From NCBI GenBank assembly GCA_018268855.1, contig JAFDVR010000001.1:18652-82651 (forward strand): DNA of 64,000 nt, read 5' to 3'. The first letter of the stretch is position 1; every line of letters begins with the position of its first letter. This document shows, one piece after another, positions 36,756-43,762 of the stretch. Made by a program: the position numbers and the translations under genes. Origin of the DNA: Acidobacteriota bacterium. Its GTDB lineage: Bacteria; Acidobacteriota; Terriglobia; Terriglobales; Acidobacteriaceae. Under the pieces are notes generated by a model. It saw only the letters and a list, made by a program, of their open reading frames with translations, was not told the DNA's origin and ran no database searches.

Positions 36756-38048
36756 ATGCAACAACCAGAAATCTATTCCGCCGCACCCACTTCGTCCAGA
36801 ATGGAACGATTTGGCCTCTATCCCGGACTCGCCATCGGCTATCTCGGCCTGCTGCTCTTCATGATCGGCGACGGCGTCGAAGCAGGCTTCCTCTCGCACT
36901 ATCTGCTCGACAAGCTGCAATTCTCGCAGTCGAGCATCGAGCTGCTCTTCACGATGTACGGCGTCACCGCCGCCATCGCCTCGTGGCTTAGCGGAGCGTT
37001 CTCCGATATCTTCGGCGCGAAACGGGTGATGTGGTATGGCTTCGCCATCTGGCTCATCTTCGAAATTCCTTTTCTGCTCGGCATTCACATGCAGAACTAT
37101 CCGCTCACGCTGGCCAGCTATACGCTGCGCGGCTTCGGATATCCGCTCTTCGCCTTCGGCTTCCTCATCTGGATCACGCATGTCACGCCGCAGCACTATC
37201 TCGCAACGGCAGTGGGCTGGTTCTGGTGCGCACGTACCGGCGGACTGCCTACACTCGGCTCGCTCTTCGCCAGCTACTCCGTTCCGAAGTACGGCGAATA
37301 CACCAGCCTCATCCTCTCCGTAGTGCTCGTATTCCTCGGCGGACTCATCACACTCCTCGGCGTGCGGGAAAAGAAGGGCGCAGGACCGATGGCCAAGCCC
37401 GGCGAAAACCCACTCGCCGTCGTGCTCTCCAGCGTCTCCATTGCATGGAAGAAACCGAAGGTGGGTCTCGGCGGCATTGTCGCGACCATCACCACGACCT
37501 CTGAGTTCGGCTTCCTCGTCTGCCTGCCCATCTTCTACGTGGACAAAGTGGGCTTCACCATGCAGCAGTGGCTGCAGATTCTCAGCATCATGTTTGCGAC
37601 GAACGTCTTTTTCAATCTCTTCTGGGGATTCGTTGGCGACCGCATCGGCTGGCGCAAGACCATCACCTTCGCAGGTTCATGCGGATGCGCCATCACCACA
37701 CTCGGCCTCTACTACGTGCCCGCACACTACGGCGCCAACTACTACATGGTGATGCTCGCCGGAATGGCCTACGGCATGGCGCTTGCCGGATATGTTCCGA
37801 TCGCGGCTATCATGGCCATGCTTGCGCCGGAATCGCGCGGCGCAGCCATGTCGATCATGAACCTCGGCTCGGGCCTGAGCATCGGCCTCGGGCCAGCACT
37901 CGTCGGCATCTTCCGCCCTCTCCTCGGAATTCAAGGCGTGATTTGGGTCTTCGCGGGCATGTACCTTATCGCCGCCTTCATCAGCTACTCGCTCAAGATG
38001 CCGCATGAATACGCCGCTGAACGAGCTGCCGTGGAGAGCATGTCCTGA
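36756..38048 (+). CDS. MFS polyol transporter, RbtT/DalT/CsbX type
   Basis: Inner-membrane major-facilitator transporter, 430 residues with about 12 membrane segments. The N-terminus (GYLGLLLFMIGDGVEAGFLS) and DIFGAKRVMWYGF resemble the ribitol/D-arabinitol transporter group (RbtT, DalT, CsbX), from memory of that family. The ribosome site GGAG is about 9 bases upstream. The stop TGA overlaps the next start by one base (TGATG), so kinase translation is coupled. It probably imports a sugar alcohol, or the aldose made from it, across the inner membrane. Confidence 0.85.
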   Translation: MQQPEIYSAAPTSSRMERFGLYPGLAIGYLGLLLFMIGDGVEAGFLSHYLLDKLQFSQSSIELLFTMYGVTAAIASWLSGAFSDIFGAKRVMWYGFAIWLIFEIPFLLGIHMQNYPLTLASYTLRGFGYPLFAFGFLIWITHVTPQHYLATAVGWFWCARTGGLPTLGSLFASYSVPKYGEYTSLILSVVLVFLGGLITLLGVREKKGAGPMAKPGENPLAVVLSSVSIAWKKPKVGLGGIVATITTTSEFGFLVCLPIFYVDKVGFTMQQWLQILSIMFATNVFFNLFWGFVGDRIGWRKTITFAGSCGCAITTLGLYYVPAHYGANYYMVMLAGMAYGMALAGYVPIAAIMAMLAPESRGAAMSIMNLGSGLSIGLGPALVGIFRPLLGIQGVIWVFAGMYLIAAFISYSLKMPHEYAAERAAVESMS

Positions 38049-38980
38049 TGCCGGTGCGTGAATCGAAGCCACTGCATATGCTGGCTGTAGGCGAAGTGCT
38101 TTGGGACATCTTTGGAGATAACGAGCATCTGGGCGGAGCAGCATTGAACTTCTGCGCCAATATCGCCCGGCTTGGCGGCGATGCTGTGCTGGTGAGCGCG
38201 GTGGGTGACGATGAGCGGGGACGCAACGTGTTACGCGCGATGGATGCACTGGGCTTAAGTTCCCAATGCGTGGATGTAACAGCCAAAGCAGCCACGGGAA
38301 CCGCCGTAGTGAGCGCACTATCGCATGGCGAATCAGGATTTGTGATTCCCCGGCCGGCGGCATTCGATCATGCCGGTGTCGATCTTCTCTCAGCTCTGGA
38401 TAGGTTGCCCCAGCAGGTGGACTGGATCTATTTTGGCACTCTGCTGCAATGCACACCTGCGGCCGAAGATCTAGTCTCCACGCTTCTTCAGAGGTATTCA
38501 CATGCGCACGCATTTTACGATCTCAATCTTCGCGACGGGCACTGGAACTTCGATCTGGTGCAACGGTTGAGCCGGCGCGCACACATGATGAAGCTCAATC
38601 TCGGTGAAGCCCAAGCACTCTCGCAACTCAGCGGCACACCGTCCGACGACTTCCATCTAGAAACGTTTTGCAGGCAATGGTCGGCCACGTACTCCATCGA
38701 CACACTCTGCATAACACTCGGCGACGAAGGATGCCTCATCCACACCGGCGGCGCATCGGAATACTTCCCAGGCTTCCCCATTCGCGTGCATGACACCGTA
38801 GGCGCAGGCGATGCTTTTGCCGCAGCTTTCCTCTACGGCTACAGCGCAGGTTGGCCCATGGCCGATGTCGCGCGACTAGCCAACGCCGCCGGAGCCATCG
38901 TTGCAAGCCGCCCCGGAGCTACTCCCTCGTGGAACTATGAAGATTGCACTCACTTGATCGAACAAGGTACACGCGCTTAG
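38048..38980 (+). CDS. PfkB-family carbohydrate kinase (fructokinase-like)
   Basis: Cytoplasmic ribokinase-family kinase, 310 residues. Substrate-binding start GEVLWDIFGDNEHLGGAALN, and the C-terminal PfkB signature DTVGAGDAFAAAFLYG with the catalytic Asp and anion hole. The GEVLWD start is typical of fructokinases. It is coupled to the MFS gene by a TGATG overlap, and the alditol oxidase gene follows 41 bases later. It likely phosphorylates the ketose or aldose that comes from the polyol (inference). Confidence 0.9.
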   Translation: MPVRESKPLHMLAVGEVLWDIFGDNEHLGGAALNFCANIARLGGDAVLVSAVGDDERGRNVLRAMDALGLSSQCVDVTAKAATGTAVVSALSHGESGFVIPRPAAFDHAGVDLLSALDRLPQQVDWIYFGTLLQCTPAAEDLVSTLLQRYSHAHAFYDLNLRDGHWNFDLVQRLSRRAHMMKLNLGEAQALSQLSGTPSDDFHLETFCRQWSATYSIDTLCITLGDEGCLIHTGGASEYFPGFPIRVHDTVGAGDAFAAAFLYGYSAGWPMADVARLANAAGAIVASRPGATPSWNYEDCTHLIEQGTRA

Positions 38981-39021
38981 CTGAAGATTTCGGACTTAGA
39001 CAACACAAGGAGCCATCAAGC

Positions 39022-40362
39022 ATGATCAACAAGCGAGAATTCCTGAAGGGGTCAGCCGCAATGCTTGCTGTCGCAGCGACATCAAGAGCAGGAGCAGCCG
39101 CCGCTGGTAAATCGGCGCCGCGCACCAACTGGTCTGGAAACTATCGCTATCATGCGCCGCAGCTCTTTGAGCCTTCCACCGTGGCCGAGGTGCAGCAAGC
39201 CGTTCGCAGCGCCACAAATGTCCACGCGCTAGGCAGCCGTCACTCCTTCAACGGAGTTGCCGATTCATCCGTCGCACAGATCTCCATGCTGAAGATCAAC
39301 GACGTGCAGCTCGACACACAGGTGCACACCGTCACCGTGGGAGCGGGCATCAAGTACGGCGACCTCGCGCGCCAGCTCGACCAGCGCGGATACGCCGTCC
39401 ACAATCTCGCATCGCTCCCGCACATCTCGGTTGCCGGTGCCGTCTCCACCGCGACACATGGCTCCGGCATGAAGAACGGCAACCTATCCAGCGCCGTTAC
39501 AGGCATCGAGTTTGTTGCAGCCGATGGCAGCCTTCACCAACTCACACGCAAAGACAATCCCGACGTGTTCCCCGGCGCCATCGTCGCACTTGGCGCGCTG
39601 GGCATTATGACGAAAGTCACGCTCAAAGTAGAGCCCTCCTTCCAGATGACGCAGGTTGTCTATCGCAACCTCAGCTTCTCAGAACTGGAACATAACCTCG
39701 CCGCCATCATGCAATCTGCATACAGCGTCTCGCTCTTCACCAACTGGCAGGACCACCGCTGCAATCAGGTGTGGCTCAAACGCCGCGTTGACCAGGGCGG
39801 CGCCGAAAAGCCACCTGCGCTCTTCTACAACGCAACGCTCGCAACCAGGAAGATGCATCCCATCGACGATCATCCTGCCGAAGCATGCACCGATCAGGAG
39901 AACAAGATCGGCCCATGGTACGAGCGCCTGCCGCACTTCCGCATGAATTTCACTCCTTCCAGCGGTGAAGAGATCCAAAGCGAATTTTTTGTTCCATTCG
40001 AGCACGGCTACGAAGCCATCATGGCAGTAGAGACACTGCGCGACCAAATCACGCCGCATCTCTATGCATCGGAGTTTCGGACCATCGCAGCAGACGATCT
40101 CTGGTTAAGCATGGCGTATCAGCGACCTTCTCTTGCACTGCACTTTACCTGGAAGCGAGAACCGGAGGCTGTGGCAAAGATCGTTCCGCAGATTGAAGCC
40201 AAACTCGCTCCTTTTGCCGTTCGTCCCCATTGGGCAAAAGTTTTCACCATGAAAACGGACCCACTCTACTCCCGACTTAACGACTTCAAAGCATTGGCCG
40301 CCAAATACGATCCTCAAGGTAAGTTCCGTAACGATTTCGTTCGGAAATGTTTGTACGAGTGA
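39022..40362 (+). CDS. aldO: Exported alditol oxidase (AldO/xylitol oxidase type)
   Basis: FAD-dependent oxidase, 446 residues, converting alditols (xylitol, sorbitol and similar) to aldoses with H2O2 formation. Similarity to Streptomyces AldO is strong along the length: NWSGNYRY start, VHALGSRHSFN (His that binds FAD covalently in AldO), LPHISVAGAVSTATHGSG, LPHFRMNFTPSSGEEIQSEF, FAVRPHWAKVF and the C-terminal YDPQGKFRNDF. Unlike the cytoplasmic Streptomyces enzyme it has an N-terminal Tat-like signal (NKREFLKGSAAMLAVAATS, with Lys-Arg in place of Arg-Arg). The ATG at 39022 is chosen because AAGGAG lies 9 bases upstream; an in-frame ATG at 38944 lies inside the kinase gene. Third gene of the transporter-kinase-oxidase operon. 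Confidence 0.9.
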   Translation: MINKREFLKGSAAMLAVAATSRAGAAAAGKSAPRTNWSGNYRYHAPQLFEPSTVAEVQQAVRSATNVHALGSRHSFNGVADSSVAQISMLKINDVQLDTQVHTVTVGAGIKYGDLARQLDQRGYAVHNLASLPHISVAGAVSTATHGSGMKNGNLSSAVTGIEFVAADGSLHQLTRKDNPDVFPGAIVALGALGIMTKVTLKVEPSFQMTQVVYRNLSFSELEHNLAAIMQSAYSVSLFTNWQDHRCNQVWLKRRVDQGGAEKPPALFYNATLATRKMHPIDDHPAEACTDQENKIGPWYERLPHFRMNFTPSSGEEIQSEFFVPFEHGYEAIMAVETLRDQITPHLYASEFRTIAADDLWLSMAYQRPSLALHFTWKREPEAVAKIVPQIEAKLAPFAVRPHWAKVFTMKTDPLYSRLNDFKALAAKYDPQGKFRNDFVRKCLYE

Positions 40363-40407
40363 GTTGATGCATAGGACCACGCGCACATCGGCTGTGGCAG
40401 ATTTCCA

Positions 40408-41376
40408 TCACAGCTTTGGCTGATTCGCATTTTTGCCTGCGGCGGTCACCTCCCTGGCCCGGCGCACTTCATCGTTTCTTTGGAGTGCTTCCTGTGTAGT
40501 CTTCAGAACGGCATAGCCCATGGCTCCGTTCTGTGAAGTCACAGCGAGACTATGCGCGAGGGCGGAGTTATCTTTTTCACCCTGAATAAGAGCGCCGACC
40601 GATACACCGCATGCGGTAGAGAGGGACGTACCTGAGTCGGGCGATACGTTGATGCGGCACGCAGCGTAATTTGGTGAGCCCTCCACGATTTTGTTTCCGT
40701 TTGTCTCATACTCCCACCAGAGATACGTGTGCGCGCCGGATGACTCTATCTGTGATGGCTGGCCATACTTAGAAATGAGGGCCTGCTTGACGCTTTCAAC
40801 ACTTGGAGACTTTCCATCCTGGAAGTATTCTTCGCGCGCTACCGAAAGCACCTGTTCCTGCGAAGGCAGACCCATGGAGCTTACGAAATAGCGCACCTGC
40901 CCAGACTTCAGGGGCGCAACATACGTATTGCTGCCGCGCCGCATCGCGTCTTCCTGCATCTCGCGCAAAATGTCTCTTGAAGTTTTTTCAGTGCGGGGCT
41001 CGGCGAACTTTGCATCGAAACCCTGACGTATGTGTTGACCGAACGTTGGGATGTCATATCCGCGCGATGTATTTTCTGTGACGACCAGAAGTGGGTTGTC
41101 GCACAATACAACGTGAGCAGCTTCATCCAACGGCATACCCGGACGTACGCCCACAACGTCGTCGATAGGGGCACCGGCAGGCCTCTGCGACGTAGGTTTT
41201 GCAGGGCACTGGACGTTGCCACGCATCTCCATCGCAACCTGCTCCGCGCTTGCTGCTCCGGAGGAAGCCTTCACCGGTTGTCCCACCACTACTGCGCTTT
41301 TGTTCTTTTCCTTGCAACCAATCACTAGAAAGCACGCCAGCGCTGCGGCGCAAACCATCCATTTCTCAATTTTCAT
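40408..41376 (-). CDS. Putative lipoprotein of unknown function
   Basis: 322 residues. A short N-terminal hydrophobic segment ends in a lipobox (LVIGC, Cys21), so it is likely lipid-anchored in the envelope. The rest is soluble, mixed alpha/beta, with Cys residues and phrases such as VGVRPGMPLDEAAHVVLCDN and SVESVKQALISKYGQPSQI. The second recalls the small repeat seen in periplasmic proteins with GM(S/P)..EV.. elements, but no family is assigned. Last gene of a three-gene minus-strand run facing away from the winged-helix kinase gene, and convergent with the alditol oxidase gene. Confidence 0.75.
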   Translation of the reverse strand: MKIEKWMVCAAALACFLVIGCKEKNKSAVVVGQPVKASSGAASAEQVAMEMRGNVQCPAKPTSQRPAGAPIDDVVGVRPGMPLDEAAHVVLCDNPLLVVTENTSRGYDIPTFGQHIRQGFDAKFAEPRTEKTSRDILREMQEDAMRRGSNTYVAPLKSGQVRYFVSSMGLPSQEQVLSVAREEYFQDGKSPSVESVKQALISKYGQPSQIESSGAHTYLWWEYETNGNKIVEGSPNYAACRINVSPDSGTSLSTACGVSVGALIQGEKDNSALAHSLAVTSQNGAMGYAVLKTTQEALQRNDEVRRAREVTAAGKNANQPKL

Positions 41377-41407
41377 TCGAAATCTCCCTTTAGAAAATGC
41401 TCACTTC

Positions 41408-42532
41408 TTAGTGCTTCCTGAACAAATCGCCTATGCGCCTGACAGTGTCTCCCACCGGAGGAACATTACTTGCTGTCACGTCTGGAAAGCTGACGCTGTA
41501 CTCTCGTACCGCACGGACTTGCTGCCCTGGCAATATCTCTAGCTGCTGGATGGTGACGTTATAGGTGTATGAGGTGCCTATCTGACTTTGGCCGCTCCGG
41601 AAACGGCGAAGATTGAAGATTGCATTCCGGGTCTCTCCAGGCGCTAATACGAACCTTGGATCCGCTCGATGGCTTTCCACCAGTCCAATGCCTTGTGAAC
41701 TGGTGTCGTGTGTGCCGGCCCGGCCCCAGTAGTAATTGTTTCCCAGGTTGTCGATGGCAGTAGATGTGGTCGCGGCGTAGGCAAGAATAATTGGCCGGTC
41801 AGAGATATTGCGAAAGCGGATATCAAGCCGGAGCATGTGATCTTTTGTGTTGTCTGCCAGACGGCTTCCACTCACCTGGGCTATTGTCGCGACAAATGGG
41901 CCTGAGCTATAGCAGCGCGGTGCTCCCGCACATGCATCCGCTACATAGCCTGGCTGCTGCGGAGATGTTGCAGGCGCTATCGAGGCTGGGTTTGAGGAGA
42001 CCGGCGCGCTCGCAGGCATGCGACTGGAAGCCGACGCAGGGCGCGAGGTCTGCATCAGCCCGGTCAATGCCTGGGACAATGCGCGCGGTGGCCAGTTCTT
42101 CATCATCTCCATGGATTCCTGAGGAATCTTCACCATACGATTGCCCTCGGCCCAGGCACGTACCTCGGTTTCTCTGTGTCGCATGAATACTTCGATCGTG
42201 TCGTTCTCCACATCTACGAGAACCACGGCTTCCTCTTCTCCGCCTCGATGGGGTGCATTTCCTTCAAAGTGCAATACACCGTCTTCTTCTCCGACTGGAC
42301 GGGCCGGATTCATATTCGCCAGCAGATTTCGGTATTCAGCAGGTCCCAGCAGTGCTGTAAGCCGGCCACGAAGCGGTTGAGCCCGCAGCATGCTGTAGGG
42401 TTCCTTGCCGATCTCGGACCGCAGCGACGCGAGAGGTTTCTTTCCCGCTGTTTGAGCACGCGAGTTGGTTCCTCCAACGAGAGTGAGCAAGGCTACAAGG
42501 CAGAGAAGTATGACGTAATTGAGGCGACGCAT
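41408..42532 (-). CDS. Exported protein of unknown function
   Basis: 374 residues from the ATG at 42532, which has TGGAG six bases upstream and begins a signal peptide (MRRLNYVILLCLVALLTLVGG). The open frame runs much further up to 43114, overlapping the next gene, so the longer version is rejected. After the signal: a mixed region, a Ser/Pro/Ala-rich linker (about residues 165-200), then a beta-rich C-terminal domain (FVATIAQVSGSRLADN.., LRLDIRFRNISDRPIIL, FVLAPGETRNAIF). The last part looks like an immunoglobulin-type sandwich of the kind that reports on extracytoplasmic interaction. The mid-part (GVLHFEGNAPHRGGEEEAV) has no family I recognise. Confidence 0.75.
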   Translation of the reverse strand: MRRLNYVILLCLVALLTLVGGTNSRAQTAGKKPLASLRSEIGKEPYSMLRAQPLRGRLTALLGPAEYRNLLANMNPARPVGEEDGVLHFEGNAPHRGGEEEAVVLVDVENDTIEVFMRHRETEVRAWAEGNRMVKIPQESMEMMKNWPPRALSQALTGLMQTSRPASASSRMPASAPVSSNPASIAPATSPQQPGYVADACAGAPRCYSSGPFVATIAQVSGSRLADNTKDHMLRLDIRFRNISDRPIILAYAATTSTAIDNLGNNYYWGRAGTHDTSSQGIGLVESHRADPRFVLAPGETRNAIFNLRRFRSGQSQIGTSYTYNVTIQQLEILPGQQVRAVREYSVSFPDVTASNVPPVGDTVRRIGDLFRKH

Positions 42533-42624
42533 TTTGGGCTCCATGAAAACGGATTCGATAGATCTATGGGTGGCGCACACCGCCTTGGCTGCACAGATGC
42601 GTGCCGCAGCGATGAACGGATGTC

Positions 42625-43434
42625 TTAGCTCTGCACGGGTTCGGGCGTGGCTGCGGAGGATCGTTCTGAAGCCCGCAAAAACAGAAAGTTTTTCGCAGAC
42701 ATGGCAGCAAGCCAGAGACTTGCCGCAAGAGAAACATATGTTCCCATCCCAAGACTGATTGCCTTCATCATCTCGTCGCGTGCCTGACGTTGTACGTCGG
42801 CGAAAGGACCTTCCACCGCACCGCCGGTAATACTCTGAAGACTGCTGTGGACCATGAGCCAAACAAACAACATGAAGACCAGAGGCAACATGCCCGCCAG
42901 GCTCGCACGGCGGTCCTTCCAGAAAAATCGTAGAAATGGACCTAGAATCGCCAGGAATGCGCAGAAACCATAGATGCCAGCACCTGGACCGCCGCGGCCG
43001 GCCATCACCACATCCCAGGCATTGCCAGCATTCACGAACCCGAGTACCTGCCAGAAGCTGAAGCTCAGTTTCCCGAACAGGGCGTCGATAGATACAGCGT
43101 TCAGCATGAACCAACCGACGATCAGCAGGGCCGTAGCACTTAAAAGTGGCAGCCCGAAACTGGCCACGGCCGAACCGACAACGGCTCCGCCTTTGTCTTT
43201 TGCCACGCGCATAAGCGCCTCGGCCTCTTCCTTAGCCACTTGAGAGCTGGCTACTGGAGAGATGCCGAACATGCTGCCGTCCTCGGCAAACTCCACATCC
43301 ACAGTCATTCCAGCCACGGGAGGCACTCCGGATCTCCAGACAGGACCCAGTACAAATGGATATTGCTGTCCATCGACCCATATCATTCCTGGCCCTGTAG
43401 CTGGCGCTTGCAGAATCTTTCCTCGCTTCGTCAT
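42625..43434 (-). CDS. Membrane protein of unknown function
   Basis: 269 residues from the ATG at 43434, supported by AGGAGG five bases upstream; an ATG 12 codons earlier lacks a site. The N-terminal about 75 residues form a small soluble beta domain (GMIWVDGQQYPFVLGPVWRS, VDVEFAEDGSMFGI), resembling a cold-shock-like or OB-type barrel. Four hydrophobic segments follow (about 87-110, 140-160, 178-195, 225-245). First gene of the three-gene run; the 328-bp gap to the divergent winged-helix kinase gene should hold promoters for both. Confidence 0.75.
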   Translation of the reverse strand: MTKRGKILQAPATGPGMIWVDGQQYPFVLGPVWRSGVPPVAGMTVDVEFAEDGSMFGISPVASSQVAKEEAEALMRVAKDKGGAVVGSAVASFGLPLLSATALLIVGWFMLNAVSIDALFGKLSFSFWQVLGFVNAGNAWDVVMAGRGGPGAGIYGFCAFLAILGPFLRFFWKDRRASLAGMLPLVFMLFVWLMVHSSLQSITGGAVEGPFADVQRQARDEMMKAISLGMGTYVSLAASLWLAAMSAKNFLFLRASERSSAATPEPVQS

Positions 43435-43762
43435 ATCTGCCTCCTGGGAACTCGTCTGAGTGCGAATCATGGCGAAAGAGCGAAAGGTCCGCCTCAGACT
43501 GATGAAAGCAGGATGCGCTTAAGGATTGAGAATGTCCTGACGGAGTTCTAAAGAACTCTAAAGGACGATTTGTAACGGGAATTACACATCCTTTTCTGTG
43601 AGTTTGCAGGATGGTTTTGGCCTTTTGAGGCAGCAGTTTCAGCCATAAGTCGTGAGTGGTCGCTCTCGTATGGCAGAATGTTTCAACGCTGAGTAGGGCC
43701 TCCTGCATGTTTCTCAGCCTTTTTCCCAGAGTTTAGATCAGCCAATTCCTAAGAGGTTTGCC
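43435..43762. promoter_or_regulatory. Divergent intergenic region of kinase-regulator locus
   Basis: 328 bases with no gene seen. They lie between the start of the membrane-protein operon (minus) and the winged-helix kinase gene (plus). A strong inverted repeat is listed separately. The kinase gene has AGAGG six bases before its ATG. Confidence 0.5.
43543..43558. promoter_or_regulatory. Inverted repeat, candidate binding site
   Basis: GAGTTCTAAAGAACTC: perfect 7-bp arms around AA. The sequence CTAAAG recurs just after it (CTAAAGGA), giving a partial direct repeat such as OmpR/PhoB-type winged helices prefer. It lies about 110 bases before the membrane-protein operon and about 205 before the kinase gene. 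Confidence 0.4.

Noticed and set aside
42533..43114. N-terminal extension of the exported protein that ends at 41408
   Set aside because: It overlaps a better supported membrane-protein gene (start with AGGAGG at 43434), is Arg/Cys-rich, and would bury a clear signal peptide starting at 42532.
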